Part shown: positions 8,428 to 18,007 of the stretch, one piece after another | Numbering within the stretch: position 1 is the first letter of the stretch | Layout of the letters: every line of letters begins with the position of its first letter | Source: Pectobacterium versatile | Lineage (GTDB): Bacteria > Pseudomonadota > Gammaproteobacteria > Enterobacterales > Enterobacteriaceae | DNA: 64,000 bases | Assembly (NCBI RefSeq): GCF_020166435.1 | Contig: NZ_JAINZP010000003.1 | Coordinates: 186,001-250,000 of the forward strand | Reading direction: 5' to 3' | Translations under genes and position numbers: made by a program | Notes under the pieces: model-generated | The model's input: the letters and a program-made list of their open reading frames with translations, nothing else | The model's database searches: none | What the model was told of the DNA's origin: nothing

Positions 8428-8478
8428 TTGACGTAAATCAATCGTTTGACGTAAATCAATTTTTTTGACCTAAATAAA
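8428..8478. promoter_or_regulatory. Tandem FNR-like boxes upstream of trhP
   Basis: TTGACGTAAATCAA occurs twice, at 8428-8441 and 8446-8459, within an 18-bp direct repeat. A decayed third copy, TTGACCTAAATAAA, follows at 8465. Each perfect copy differs from the FNR consensus TTGAT-N4-ATCAA at one base. They lie between yqjG (downstream end) and trhP (start at 8306, reading away). Binding by FNR is inferred. Confidence 0.5.
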
Positions 8479-8482
8479 GAAT

Positions 8483-8506
8483 GGCCTGCCATTAATGGAA
8501 CAGGCC
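8483..8506 (-). terminator. Hairpin after yqjG
   Basis: GGCCTG and CAGGCC form a six-base stem with a CCATTAATGGAA loop region that can pair further (CCAT/ATGG), 14 bases after the yqjG stop. The minus-strand tail ATTCTTTATTT is T-rich but interrupted, so this is a moderate intrinsic-terminator candidate. Confidence 0.55.
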
Positions 8507-8519
8507 AGATAAGGCCGTA

Positions 8520-9479
8520 TTAACGCGTGGTGATACGGGATTTTCCAAGCGTTTCGCGGTTGTGGAGCTGATATAAATCGACCTGTGGGCCAACCGGCAC
8601 AATCTGCGTCGGGTTCAGCCAGGCAATACCGTAATAGCCCGCTTTGATGTGGTCGATATTGACCGTTTCTGCGACGCCCGGCCATTGGTACAGTTCACGC
8701 AGGTAGTTCGACAGGTTCGGGTAGTCGGCAATACGCTTCAGATTACATTTGAACGCGCCGTGGTAGGCCACGTCAAAACGCACCAGCGTCACAAACAGAC
8801 GCCAGTCGGCCTCGGTCAGCGTGTCGCCGATGATATAACGGTGGCTACCCAGATGATTGTCCAGTTCGTCCAGCGTGGCGAAGAGCGTGGTGACAGCATC
8901 GTTATAATGTTCCTGCGTTTTGGCGAACCCGGTCTTATACACGCCGTTGTTGACGTTGTGGTACACGGTTTCGTTCCAGCGGTCGATCTTGCTGCGCAGC
9001 TCTGACGGGTAGAAATCAAGGTGATTGCCGGTCAGGTCGTTAAATTCGCTGTTCAACATACGGATGATATCCGCCGATTCGTTGTTCACGATGCGGCCTT
9101 CTACCCGATCCCACAGCACAGGGACTGATACCTTTCCGGTGTAGTCGGGCACGCTGGCGGTGTACAGCTGGTGCAGGTAGTTTATCTCACCCACATGCTC
9201 GCCGGCATCCTGTGGCGTGGCAAATTCCCAGCCGTTATCGGCGATACGCGGGTTGGCAACGGAGAGGGAAATGATGTTCCCCAGCCCTTTCAGCTTGCGG
9301 AAAATCAGCGTGCGCGATGCCCACGGGCAGAGATAGGAGACAAAAAGCTGGTAACGACCGGCCTCTGGCACCAGCTTGGTTTGCCGAAATTTGGTTTCTT
9401 CGCGGTGGAACGCCCCGTTTTTGATCTCTTCCGCTGCGACATCGCCGTTAACCCATTTGCCATTCACTAAGCCTGACAT
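8520..9479 (-). CDS. yqjG: Glutathionyl-hydroquinone reductase (YqjG family)
   Basis: A 319-residue xi-class glutathione transferase, which reduces glutathionyl-hydroquinones with glutathione in the cytoplasm. The active-site Cys is in the SYLCPWASRT motif near residue 53, inside the thioredoxin-like domain. The conserved PVLWDRVEGRIVNNES segment (~118-133) provides the glutathione-binding Glu-Ser. The C-terminal all-helical domain contains LGSHRYIIGDTLTEADWRLF. Length is close to E. coli YqjG (328). It stands as a single gene with a hairpin after its stop. A GNAT-gene region with dispersed repeats lies upstream. Confidence 0.93.
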   Translation of the reverse strand: MSGLVNGKWVNGDVAAEEIKNGAFHREETKFRQTKLVPEAGRYQLFVSYLCPWASRTLIFRKLKGLGNIISLSVANPRIADNGWEFATPQDAGEHVGEINYLHQLYTASVPDYTGKVSVPVLWDRVEGRIVNNESADIIRMLNSEFNDLTGNHLDFYPSELRSKIDRWNETVYHNVNNGVYKTGFAKTQEHYNDAVTTLFATLDELDNHLGSHRYIIGDTLTEADWRLFVTLVRFDVAYHGAFKCNLKRIADYPNLSNYLRELYQWPGVAETVNIDHIKAGYYGIAWLNPTQIVPVGPQVDLYQLHNRETLGKSRITTR

Positions 9480-9693
9480 ACACTTTTCCCCTTATCCGTA
9501 CTGTTGCAGGTTACCCCTGTCCCGCACTGTGTGCGAGGTGATACCCGTTATTATTGTAGGCTTAAAAGAGTAACAGCCTTGGGAAAAGAGAAAATGACAA
9601 AATTTTCATTAAGTCAGACAGTATTTTTGACCAGCATGGGAAGGGGCCGGGGAGCTAGAGCCTAATACCAGTCACTTAAGCATGGATTTACTC

Positions 9694-9757
9694 GCACAGT
9701 CCCTGTGCTCGCCCTGACGGGCTGCCACAAGCGGCATTTAAAATGCGTTTGCATTTT
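9694..9757. repeat. Four-hairpin repeat module, copy 1
   Basis: Four short hairpins follow one another: GCACAG/CTGTGC, GCCC/GGGC, TGCC/GGCA and AAAATGC/GCATTTT. The same order of stems, with different sequences, recurs at 44333, 57671 and 57804 (other copies of this module). This copy lies downstream of the GNAT gene, directly before a family B hairpin. With that hairpin it accounts for the right half of the otherwise empty 367-bp gap between yqjG and the GNAT gene; in the left half (9480-9660) I see nothing. Confidence 0.7.
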
Positions 9758-9760
9758 ATA

Positions 9761-9814
9761 GGGGAAACACGGTGAGGAGGTTCCCGCAGGGATGCCTCAC
9801 ACCGTGGTCGCCCC
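9761..9814. repeat. Family B long-hairpin repeat, copy 1
   Basis: A long imperfect hairpin: GGGG and CACGGTGAGG pair with CCTCACACCGTG and CCCC around an inner TTCCC-GCA-GGGA. Its relative at 25831 keeps the CGGTGA...TCACCG and TTCC...GGAA pairs while the outer stem changes from GGGG/CCCC to GGCGA/TCGCC. The copy begins three bases after the four-hairpin module. Confidence 0.65.
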
Positions 9815-9846
9815 GGTATCTCGATCCTTAAACGATCAACATTAGG

Positions 9847-10398
9847 CTAACGCTTAGCCGCCAGCAGGCCGTATAGCGCAGAGTCGGACACCTCGCCGTC
9901 TACAATCCACCGCTGCTTTAACAGCCCTTCCTGCGTGAATCCTAGTCGTTCCAGAGAGCGGGCTGAGGCCACGTTGCGGGGATCGATTTCGGCTTCCAGT
10001 CGGCTTAGACCCGCCGTTTCAAAGGCAAAATCCCGCAGCGCAGAGAGCGCCTCCGCCATATAGCCTTTGCCTTGCGCACTCGCCGCCAGACAGTAGCCGA
10101 TTTCGGCGCGTTTAGACTCAATCTCAAGGTTGAACAGCACGCAGGTGCCGATCAGCTCGCCGCTCTCTTTGACTTCCAGACCCAGTTTCATGTGCTGCCC
10201 GGCACACAGCGCGCTCCAGTGTTCGTCAATCGCGTCGTGCGCCTGCTCGATGTGTTGCCAGGGCGGGTGGTTCCAGAAACGCATCACAACCGGGTCGGAC
10301 ATAAAGGCGAACAGCGCAGGTGCATCATCACGATAGAGCGGACGCAGCAGCAGGCGAGGTGTCTCGATTCGGGTGGTTTCGGAAAATAGCGCAGTCAT
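9847..10398 (-). CDS. GNAT-family N-acetyltransferase (RimJ/RimL-like)
   Basis: A 183-residue acetyltransferase. The N-terminus IETPRLLLRPLYRDDAPALF is typical of the RimJ/RimL branch, the acetyl-CoA pyrophosphate loop is ASAQGKGYMAEAL (~108-120), and the late motif NVASARSLERLGFTQEG is the conserved N-x-x-S-x-x-hydrophobic-x-x-x-G-F. Substrate is unknown; relatives acetylate protein N-termini, small amines or antibiotics. It lies 53 bases after the hexapeptide acetyltransferase gene on the same strand and could be the last gene of that transcript. Length is normal for the family. Confidence 0.85.
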   Translation of the reverse strand: MTALFSETTRIETPRLLLRPLYRDDAPALFAFMSDPVVMRFWNHPPWQHIEQAHDAIDEHWSALCAGQHMKLGLEVKESGELIGTCVLFNLEIESKRAEIGYCLAASAQGKGYMAEALSALRDFAFETAGLSRLEAEIDPRNVASARSLERLGFTQEGLLKQRWIVDGEVSDSALYGLLAAKR

Positions 10399-10451
10399 TA
10401 GCGTGAAAGCCTCTTCTTCGTGTGGAATGATTCATGTGGAACGGAAGACGG

Positions 10452-11105
10452 TTACTCTGACAGATGGCCAGCTTGCAGCGCCGCCATATCGCCAGCCGCG
10501 AGGGCTTCCAGATGACGCGTGATTTTTTCTATCGGCCAGTCCCACCAGCACAGCGTTTCCAGTGCATCGATGATGTCCGGCGCAAAACGGGATTTAAGGA
10601 TTTGGGCCGGATTGCCGCCAACGACCGTATAAGCGGGCACATCGGCGGTGACCACGGCGCGTGACGCAATGATGGCGCCATTTCCAATGCGGATGCCGGG
10701 CATGATCAGGGCATCATAGCCAATCCAGACATCATTGCCGATGAGGGTATCACCTTTGTAAGGCAGATCGCCGGGGTTGGGCGTCACTTTTCCCCAGCCG
10801 TTGCCAAAAATCTGAAACGGGTAGGTAGACAAGCCGGAAAGCCGATGATTGGCCCCGTTCATGATAAATTTTGCGCCACGCGCGATAGCGCAAAACTTAC
10901 CGATGATTAATTTATCGCCGAGAAACGGATAGTGGTAGAGCACATTTTGCTCGAAATTTTCCGCACCATCGGGATCGTCATAATAGGTGTAGTTGCCAAT
11001 TTCAATATTCGGGTTGGTGACAACATTCTTGATGAAACACACTTGGGGGAAACTGGCCATGGGGTAGCGGTTATCGGGGTCTGGTCCGTTCAACATGGTC
11101 TCCAT
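10452..11105 (-). CDS. Hexapeptide acetyltransferase, CatB/Vat xenobiotic acetyltransferase family
   Basis: A 217-residue left-handed beta-helix acyltransferase. [31 protein letters not shown] (the His of NGANHR is the catalytic base in Vat enzymes), [18 protein letters not shown] and [14 protein letters not shown] are the hallmark segments of type B chloramphenicol and streptogramin acetyltransferases. These act as cytoplasmic trimers with acetyl-CoA. Chromosomal members often have no proven antibiotic substrate, so resistance is inference. It begins 21 bases after the baeR stop on the same strand, which suggests co-transcription with the efflux and two-component genes. The exact ATG is uncertain (two Met codons three codons apart, neither with a strong ribosome site). 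Confidence 0.88.
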   Translation of the reverse strand: METMLNGPDPDNRYPMASFPQVCFIKNVVTNPNIEIGNYTYYDDPDGAENFEQNVLYHYPFLGDKLIIGKFCAIARGAKFIMNGANHRLSGLSTYPFQIFGNGWGKVTPNPGDLPYKGDTLIGNDVWIGYDALIMPGIRIGNGAIIASRAVVTADVPAYTVVGGNPAQILKSRFAPDIIDALETLCWWDWPIEKITRHLEALAAGDMAALQAGHLSE

Positions 11106-11126
11106 AACATCGTAAGGTGGTTGGCG

Positions 11127-11855
11127 TTATACCTCATTACAGGGCGCGGCTTCCCAGCGATAGCCGATGCCGTATACCGTGCGGATAAATGAGGTCTCTT
11201 CGTCCAGCTGTTCTAGCTTGCGACGCAGGTTTTTGATGTGGCTATCGATGGTGCGGTCGGTCACGACGCGATAATCGTCGTAGAGCTTATCCAGCAGCGC
11301 CTCGCGGGAAAACACCTTACCCGGCTCGGTGGAGAGCGTCTTGAGCAGGCGAAACTCTGCTGGTGTGAGATCGAGATTCTGCCCCAGATAGCTGGCCTGA
11401 AAGCCGCTTTTATCAATCAACAGGGCCGTTTCGGTTTTCTCTGCGGCTTTCAGCCCATCATTTTGCCAGCCGCAGCGGCGCAGCAGCGTTCTGACGCGCA
11501 CGACCACTTCGCGCGGACTGAAGGGTTTGCAAATGTAGTCGTCGGCACCAATTTCCAGACCCAGCAGGCGATCGATCTCTTCGCTGCGGGCGGTGACCAT
11601 GATAATCGGCACGTTAGAAAACTGGCGGATAGTGCGACAGAGCGTCAGGCCGTCGCAGCCCGGCAGCATTAAATCCAGCAAAATGAGTGAAGGAGAATGC
11701 TGCCGCACCCACTCGACGACATCGTTGCCGTTGGGCAGCCAGTGCGTGGCATAGTCCGCTGCCTGAAGGTAATCCACCAGCAGTTGCCCCAATTTGGGCT
11801 CATCTTCGACGATTAGAATCGGTGACGCCATAGCGAAATCGGGTGCGGTTGTCAT
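11127..11855 (-). CDS. baeR: Response regulator BaeR
   Basis: A 242-residue OmpR-type regulator that activates efflux genes such as mdtABCD in response to envelope stress. The receiver domain carries the phospho-accepting Asp in [12 protein letters not shown] (~residue 61), the conserved MVTARSEE and the Lys of [11 protein letters not shown]. The winged-helix domain runs from ~140 with [16 protein letters not shown] and [15 protein letters not shown]. It closely matches E. coli BaeR. It is the last gene of the mdtABCD-baeS-baeR string, 33 bases after baeS, with an acetyltransferase gene just behind it. Confidence 0.96.
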   Translation of the reverse strand: MTTAPDFAMASPILIVEDEPKLGQLLVDYLQAADYATHWLPNGNDVVEWVRQHSPSLILLDLMLPGCDGLTLCRTIRQFSNVPIIMVTARSEEIDRLLGLEIGADDYICKPFSPREVVVRVRTLLRRCGWQNDGLKAAEKTETALLIDKSGFQASYLGQNLDLTPAEFRLLKTLSTEPGKVFSREALLDKLYDDYRVVTDRTIDSHIKNLRRKLEQLDEETSFIRTVYGIGYRWEAAPCNEV

Positions 11856-11888
11856 AGCTCTGCTTATTTTGGGTGTCGTGAGTGGCGC

Positions 11889-13256
11889 TTAATCCGGGAG
11901 GTGCGATGGAAGCTCAATAGTAATCATCACTCCCCCTAACGGCGAATGTTCAGCATACAGCCGTCCGCTATGTGCCTCAACGATATTATTGCAGATAGCC
12001 AGCCCCAGCCCAGCACCGCCGCTGGCGCGGTTGCGCGAACTTTCTGCACGGTAAAAGCGCTCGAAAATCAGCGTGAGCTGCTCGTCGGTCACGCCGGGGG
12101 CGCTGTCCTGCCAGATAATCGCCCAGCGTTTATGGTGCTGAACCACCGTAATGGTCAACTGACCCTGCTCATCCGTGTAGCGTAGGCTGTTTTCCAGCAA
12201 ATTGTTAAATAGCTGGCTGAGCCGGTCCGGGTCACCAAAGACGCCAGCCTGAATCGGTAAAGCGGTGGTGAGCGTAATCTGCTTTTTCTGGAAACGCTCA
12301 TGAAACGCGGCGATAGCAATATGCAGAATTTGCACCACGTCCACGGACGTTTTGCGGTAGGCCAGCGCCCCGCGATCGGACAGGGTGAGTTGATGCAGAT
12401 CGTCCACCAGTTTGGTCAGCGTCGCGACTTCAGACTGGAGCGAATGCAGAGAATTCGAGTCGGGTTTACGTACGCCATCCTGCAAGGCTTCCAGCTCGCC
12501 ACGCAGCACCGCCAGCGGCGTGCGTAATTCGTGGGATACGTCGGCCATAAACGCGCGACGGGACTGCTCATTTTTTTCCAGCGTGATGGCAAGCTGGTTG
12601 AAGTCTTGTGCCAGCCTGCCCAGTTCGTCGTGCGAGCTTGCCGTCACCCGCGTACTGAAATCCCCCGATGCCAAACTGTGCACGCCGTTGACCAGTCGCT
12701 TGACGGGCGCGAGCAGGCCACGTGCGGTGAGCCAGGTGGCGATAATCGCGAGCAGCGTCGAGAGTGCGACAATCAGCCAACTGGTGCGCTGTTGCTGTTG
12801 ATCGAAACTGATATCGGCGTTGCGGGTCAGGCGTTCAACAGGTGAAGCGACAATCCAGCCGACCGTTTGGTTTTGCACCTGAATCGGTTGCCAGGTGCCT
12901 TCGTTCGGGATGGGGGCTGGAGAGCCAAACAGTTTGCGTTTACCAGTATCGAGCACCCAAAGACGGACTCGCCATCCTTGCATGCTGTTGTCGGTATCGT
13001 TGTTCTGATCCATCGAGTGCAGCATCTTGAACACCAGGCGCTCATTGTTACGCAGGAATGACCAGTTGCCGTGCTGCTGATATTGCTCCGCCAGTGCATC
13101 GCGCAGTTGCGTGACCCGCTGTTCGTTGCCGCGCTTAATGTAGTCGATAAAGCCGCGCTCGAAGCTGGCGCGCACGCCCCAGTGCATGGTAATCAGCACC
13201 AGCATACAGGTGGCGAAGATCGCGAGGAACAGCTTGGCGGTGATTCCAAATTTCAT
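11889..13256 (-). CDS. baeS: Sensor histidine kinase BaeS
   Basis: A 455-residue inner-membrane kinase partner of BaeR. Two membrane segments (~7-27 and ~160-182) enclose a periplasmic sensor domain. They are followed by a HAMP linker, the phospho-accepting His in DVSHELRTPLAVLRGE, the N box NNLLENSLRYT and the ATP-lid glycines ASGGAGLGLAICNNIV. It senses envelope stress, including indole and flavonoids in E. coli. The gene starts 7 bases after mdtD and is followed by baeR, the same order as in E. coli. Nothing is missing compared with the 467-residue E. coli protein beyond small linker differences. Confidence 0.96.
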   Translation of the reverse strand: MKFGITAKLFLAIFATCMLVLITMHWGVRASFERGFIDYIKRGNEQRVTQLRDALAEQYQQHGNWSFLRNNERLVFKMLHSMDQNNDTDNSMQGWRVRLWVLDTGKRKLFGSPAPIPNEGTWQPIQVQNQTVGWIVASPVERLTRNADISFDQQQQRTSWLIVALSTLLAIIATWLTARGLLAPVKRLVNGVHSLASGDFSTRVTASSHDELGRLAQDFNQLAITLEKNEQSRRAFMADVSHELRTPLAVLRGELEALQDGVRKPDSNSLHSLQSEVATLTKLVDDLHQLTLSDRGALAYRKTSVDVVQILHIAIAAFHERFQKKQITLTTALPIQAGVFGDPDRLSQLFNNLLENSLRYTDEQGQLTITVVQHHKRWAIIWQDSAPGVTDEQLTLIFERFYRAESSRNRASGGAGLGLAICNNIVEAHSGRLYAEHSPLGGVMITIELPSHLPD

Positions 13257-13263
13257 GACAACC

Positions 13264-14664
13264 TCACGATTTGCGCGGCAGCGTGGACTGCTTGACGCTG
13301 TCCATTGGCACGCGATTAAAAATCAACACGGGCAGGGCGATGATGACGATCATGCTGAGATAGGTGTAAATAAACACCGTATGTGTTTCCGCGCCTCCCG
13401 CCGCCATGTGCGGCTGAGAAAACATCCCCAGCAGAATACCCGCGATACTCACACCGAGGCTGGTGGACAACTGCATGGTCATCGACAGCAGGCTATTGCC
13501 GCCGCTGGCGAGCGTATCCGGCAGATCCTTCAACGTCAGCGTGTTCATGGTGGAGAAGCGAACGGCGTTTACCGTACCGAGGAAGAACAGCACAATCGGG
13601 ATCATCCAGATCCATTTCATTAGCGCAACCAGTGCAAACAGCGCCGTGATCAGCGCCAGCAACAGCGTGGAGATAATCAGCACGTGGCGGTAGCCGAATC
13701 GGTTGACGACCTGCACCACGATCCGCTTCATTCCCATGCTGCCTAGCACCATTGGCACCATCATCAGCCCGGCGTGGAACGGAGAAAACCCCATTCCCAA
13801 CTGTAAAAACAGCGGCGTCATAAACGGCAACATGCCGCTGCCGATGCGGGCCAATAGCCCGCCTGTCAGGCCGATAGAAAAGGTGGATGTGTCGAACAGA
13901 TGCAAGTTAAATAGCGCCCGTTTGTTGTGACGGGCGTGCAGCCAATAGCTCAATAGCGCTATCAGCCCGACGGCGATCAGGGCGAAAATGGCAATTGGCG
14001 GAATGCCCAGACTGCGATTGCCGTCCAGCGCCAATGTCAGCGTTGCCATCCCGACGGCGAGCCAGAGGAAGCCGCTGATATCGAAGCGTTGGGTGCGCAT
14101 GGTGTAATTGGGCATCAGGAACCAGGTTGCCAGCGCGCCGATAATGCCGACTGGCAGGTTGATGAGGAAAATCCAGTGCCAACTGGCATATTCCACCAGA
14201 AAGCCGCCGAGCGCGGGCCCCATTAGTGGGCCAATCTGGCCGGGCAGCGTCACGAATGTCATCGCCGCCATATACTGATCGCGCGGAACAATCTTCATCA
14301 CTGTCAGGCGGCCTACTGGCACCATCATCGCACCGCCGACGCCCTGAATGACGCGTGAAACCAACAGTTCGTTCAGCGTCTCCGAACGGGCGCACAGCAG
14401 CGACCCGAGCGTAAACAGTAGAATTGCGGCGAAAAAGATGTTCTTCACGCCGATACGGTCCGCCAGCCAGCCGCTTGCGGGCAGCATCACCGCGACGGTC
14501 AGCACATAGGAAACAATCACCGAATGCATATGCAGCGGGCTTTCATTCAGACTCGCCGCCATCGAAGGCAACGCGGTATTCACGATGGTGGTGTCCAGCG
14601 TCTGCATAAAGAAGCCAAAGGCAACAATCCAGAGCTGCCAGCGGACGGAGGCTGGTTGGGTCAT
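13264..14664 (-). CDS. mdtD: MFS transporter MdtD (DHA2-type, 14 TM)
   Basis: A 466-residue major facilitator protein with about 14 membrane segments. The N-terminal [20 protein letters not shown] is the DHA2 motif, followed by the motif A region [11 protein letters not shown]. It is the fourth gene of the mdtABCD-baeSR cluster. In E. coli MdtD is not needed for the drug efflux done by MdtABC and has been linked to citrate/iron export, so the drug role is uncertain. Unlike in E. coli, it is separated from mdtC by 262 bases that hold a dispersed repeat. Confidence 0.93.
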   Translation of the reverse strand: MTQPASVRWQLWIVAFGFFMQTLDTTIVNTALPSMAASLNESPLHMHSVIVSYVLTVAVMLPASGWLADRIGVKNIFFAAILLFTLGSLLCARSETLNELLVSRVIQGVGGAMMVPVGRLTVMKIVPRDQYMAAMTFVTLPGQIGPLMGPALGGFLVEYASWHWIFLINLPVGIIGALATWFLMPNYTMRTQRFDISGFLWLAVGMATLTLALDGNRSLGIPPIAIFALIAVGLIALLSYWLHARHNKRALFNLHLFDTSTFSIGLTGGLLARIGSGMLPFMTPLFLQLGMGFSPFHAGLMMVPMVLGSMGMKRIVVQVVNRFGYRHVLIISTLLLALITALFALVALMKWIWMIPIVLFFLGTVNAVRFSTMNTLTLKDLPDTLASGGNSLLSMTMQLSTSLGVSIAGILLGMFSQPHMAAGGAETHTVFIYTYLSMIVIIALPVLIFNRVPMDSVKQSTLPRKS

Positions 14665-14760
14665 CTTTCATGACCTTCTTGATTGTTGAATACATTGGGC
14701 ATAGTCGGTGGTGTCCTCACATTTCGCATGGTGCTCTCAAAGCACGAATATTTTTATCTC

Positions 14761-14904
14761 GGAGAGGTTTCGTGCGCTTAACATTTGTTTTTCTCTGCAT
14801 GCTTTCCGTATGCGCACGACACAGGGGCGCTCAGTCGCCGCCGCCCTGTGAACCCAGGCTGTTTGGCGGGAGTTCGTTGCGAGTTAAGCGCACGAAATCT
14901 CCCC
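14761..14904. repeat. Family A structured repeat, short copy with terminal inverted repeats
   Basis: The 144-bp element is bounded by 20-bp inverted repeats (left GGAGAGGTTTCGTGCGCTTA; right arm matches 18 of 20). Inside are the hairpins GCATGC/GTATGC and CACAGGG/CCCTGTG and the conserved GGCGGGAGTT stretch. The copies at 25084 and 34666 share this core but are longer. It fills most of the gap between mdtC and mdtD, inside the operon, so it must be transcribed. The small open frames across it look spurious. Confidence 0.75.
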
Positions 14905-14926
14905 TGAAATAACATATTGATTATTA

Positions 14927-17900
14927 TCATGATAGTGACAAATCCTTCTCCGGTGCTTTGCGCCGAATATTCCTCAGCTTGTCGAAAAACAGATACACCA
15001 CCGGAGTGGTATACAGCGTGAGGATTTGGCTCATCACCAGACCTCCGACAATTGTGATGCCGAGCGGTTGGCGCAGCTCGGCACCATCACCGCTGGTCAA
15101 CACCAGCGGCAGTGCGCCAAACAGCGCGGCTAATGTGGTCATCATAATCGGGCGGAAACGCAGCAGGCAGGCCTGAAAAATGGCGTCCTGTGCGCTCAAC
15201 CCGCCGCTGCGCTGTGCCACCAGCGCAAAATCCACCATCATGATCGCGTTCTTCTTCACGATCCCAATCAGCAGCATGATGCCAATGAGTGCCACCAGAC
15301 TAAACGGTGCGCCGAACCACTCCAGCGCCAGCAGCGCGCCTACGCCCGCCGAGGGCAGGGTAGACAGAATCGTCAGCGGGTGCACATAGCTCTCATACAG
15401 CACGCCCAGCACGATATACACGGTGATAATCGCCGCCAGAATCAGCAACAGTTGGGAAGACTGCGACTGCTGGAACGCCTGCGCTGTACCGGAGAACTGA
15501 CCGCGTACCGCTGACGGCACGCCCAGCGACGTCATGGTTCTTTCTATCGCTGCCGTCGCGCTGGAAAGATCGGTGCCCTCCGGCAGGTTAAAAGAGATCG
15601 TCGAGGCGGCAGACAGCCCCTGATGGTTCACCGAAAGCGGCGCGTTGATCGGCTTCCAACTGGCGAAATAAGAGAGCGGGATGGGCTTACCTTCGTTATT
15701 GATCACGAACATTTTGTTCAGTGAACTGACGTCCTGCGTGTAGGCGTTGTCGACTTCCATCACCACCTTGTATTGGTTTAGCGGCTGGTAAATGGTTGAA
15801 ATCTGGCGCTGTCCGAAGGCGTTATTGAGCAGTGCGTTAGCGGCAGAAACGCTGATGCCGAGCTGCGCCATCGCATCGCGATCGTAGGTGAGCGCCATTT
15901 CTGCGCCTTTATCCTGCTGATCGGAGTTCACGTCGGCCAGCTCAGGGAGTTTGCTGAAAGCAGCACGAATCTTGGGTTCCCAGGTGCGCAGCTCGCTCAA
16001 ATCGTCAGACAGCAGTGTGTATTGGTACCCGGCGCTCGCTTCCCGCCCGCCGATACGAATATCCTGCACCGGCATTAAAAACAGGTTGGCACCGGGTTCT
16101 TTTGCCAGCTTGACGCGCAGGCGACTGATCACCTGCTGTGCCGATACATCACGCTCGGACAGCGGCTTCAGTGAGATAAACATCGAGCCGCTGTTGGTGC
16201 GCGATCCGCCGGTAAACCCGTTCACGTTATCCACCGCCGGATCGCTGCTGACAATGGTCATGAAGTTCTGGAGCTTTACCGTCATGGCCTGAAAAGAAAT
16301 GCTCTGGTCGGCCTGAATGAAGCCCATCAATCGGCCCGTGTCCTGCTCTGGGAAGAAGGTCTTGGGAATGCTGATGTACAGCCAAACGTTGAGCGCGATC
16401 GTGCCCAGCAGGAGCAGCAACACCCAGCGCGCATGGTTGAGCACCCATTTCAGCGAGCGCCCGTAGCCTTGCTGCATGGCGAGCAATACACGATTAAAAC
16501 CACGGGTGCGCGGCTGACTGAGTTTGGGAACGGCACGCAGCAGGCGGGCGCACAGCATCGGCGTCAGCGTCAGCGAGATCAGCAGAGAAATCATGATCGC
16601 TACCGACAGCGTGACGGCAAATTCGCGGAATAACCGCCCTGGCAAGCCATCCATCAGCAGCAGCGGAATGAACACCGCAACCAGCGACAGACTCATCGAT
16701 AAGACGGTAAACCCCACTTCGCGCACGCCCTGAAGCGAGGCCTGTAGCGGCTTCATGCCGGCTTCGATGTGGCGGGAAATATTCTCCAGCACCACGATGG
16801 CGTCATCCACCACGAAACCGGTGGCAATGGTAAGCGCCATCAGCGACAGGTTGTTCAGGCTAAAACCGCACAGATACATGGCCGCGAAAGTGCCGATAAG
16901 CGACACGGGGACGGCCAGCGCTGGAATGGCGGTTGCACGGGCTGAGCGCAGGAACAGGAAGACGACAAGAATAACCAGCGCGACGGCGATAATCAGCGAT
17001 TGCTCGACCTCCGCCAGCGAGGCGCGAATGGTGGGTGAACGATCCTGCGCGACGTCCAACTGTATTTCGGCAGGCAGGCTGGCACGTAGCTCTGGCATCG
17101 CGGCGCGGATATTGTCTACCGTGGTGATAATGTTGGCATCCGGTGCGCGGCGAATCATCACCAGAATCGCAGGCTTCGAGTTCGCCATCCCTGCGTTACG
17201 TGAGTTCTGGACGGAATCTTCTACCGTGGCGACGTCGCTCAGGCGGACGGCGGCCCCGTTGTTGTAGTGGATAATCAGCGGCGCGTAGGCATCGGCGGTT
17301 TTTAGCTCATCGTTGGTTTGTATCTGCCAGCTTTTCTGGCTGTTTTCCACGTTCCCCAGCGGCTGGCGCACGTTCGCCTGCGCGATAGCCTGCCGCACCT
17401 CATCGAGGGAAATTCCCTGATTAAACAGCGCCACTGGATTCAGCGCGACGCGCACGGCGGGCAGCGAGCTCCCGCCGATGGAGACATCGCCAACGCCTTC
17501 CATCTGCGAAATTTTCTGCGACAGCTGGGTAGAGGCAAAGTCGTACAGCTGTCCCTGACTGTAGGTGTCCGAGGTCAGCGTCAGAATCATGACGGGGGCG
17601 TCGGACGGATTGACTTTGCGGTAGGTCGGACGGCTGGACATGCCGGACGGCAACAGATTCTGTGCCGCGTTAATGGCTGCCTGCACATCGCGCGCCGCGC
17701 CGTTGATATCCCTGTCGAGATTAAATACCAGAATGACGCGCGTACTGCCGAGCGAGCTGGTGGAAGTCATTTCGCTGACGCCCGCGATCCTGCCGAGTGC
17801 CCGCTCCAGCGGCGTGGCGACGGCAGAGGCCATGGTTTCCGGCGAGGCACCGGGCAGCGAGGCGCTGACCGAGATTACCGGGAAATCCACCTGCGGCAGC

Positions 17901-18007
17901 GGCGACACCGGCAGCAGGCGGAAACCTAATACGCCACAGAGCGCGATGGCCAGCGTCAGCAGCAGGGTGGCAACGGGGCGGTGGATGAACAGGGCGAAGA
18001 ACTTCAC
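14927..18007 (-). CDS. mdtC: RND multidrug efflux subunit MdtC
   Basis: A 1026-residue inner-membrane RND pump protein. It shows the N-terminal membrane helix ([19 protein letters not shown]), the porter-domain segments, and the TM4 motif with proton-relay residues in [15 protein letters not shown]. The second repeat starts near ~530. The C-terminal [15 protein letters not shown] and [16 protein letters not shown] segments are intact. MdtB and MdtC form a heteromultimeric pump with MdtA and TolC; it exports bile salts, novobiocin and other compounds. It overlaps mdtB by four bases (ATGA), which implies translational coupling. Full family length, no frame breaks. Confidence 0.96.
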   Translation of the reverse strand: MKFFALFIHRPVATLLLTLAIALCGVLGFRLLPVSPLPQVDFPVISVSASLPGASPETMASAVATPLERALGRIAGVSEMTSTSSLGSTRVILVFNLDRDINGAARDVQAAINAAQNLLPSGMSSRPTYRKVNPSDAPVMILTLTSDTYSQGQLYDFASTQLSQKISQMEGVGDVSIGGSSLPAVRVALNPVALFNQGISLDEVRQAIAQANVRQPLGNVENSQKSWQIQTNDELKTADAYAPLIIHYNNGAAVRLSDVATVEDSVQNSRNAGMANSKPAILVMIRRAPDANIITTVDNIRAAMPELRASLPAEIQLDVAQDRSPTIRASLAEVEQSLIIAVALVILVVFLFLRSARATAIPALAVPVSLIGTFAAMYLCGFSLNNLSLMALTIATGFVVDDAIVVLENISRHIEAGMKPLQASLQGVREVGFTVLSMSLSLVAVFIPLLLMDGLPGRLFREFAVTLSVAIMISLLISLTLTPMLCARLLRAVPKLSQPRTRGFNRVLLAMQQGYGRSLKWVLNHARWVLLLLLGTIALNVWLYISIPKTFFPEQDTGRLMGFIQADQSISFQAMTVKLQNFMTIVSSDPAVDNVNGFTGGSRTNSGSMFISLKPLSERDVSAQQVISRLRVKLAKEPGANLFLMPVQDIRIGGREASAGYQYTLLSDDLSELRTWEPKIRAAFSKLPELADVNSDQQDKGAEMALTYDRDAMAQLGISVSAANALLNNAFGQRQISTIYQPLNQYKVVMEVDNAYTQDVSSLNKMFVINNEGKPIPLSYFASWKPINAPLSVNHQGLSAASTISFNLPEGTDLSSATAAIERTMTSLGVPSAVRGQFSGTAQAFQQSQSSQLLLILAAIITVYIVLGVLYESYVHPLTILSTLPSAGVGALLALEWFGAPFSLVALIGIMLLIGIVKKNAIMMVDFALVAQRSGGLSAQDAIFQACLLRFRPIMMTTLAALFGALPLVLTSGDGAELRQPLGITIVGGLVMSQILTLYTTPVVYLFFDKLRNIRRKAPEKDLSLS

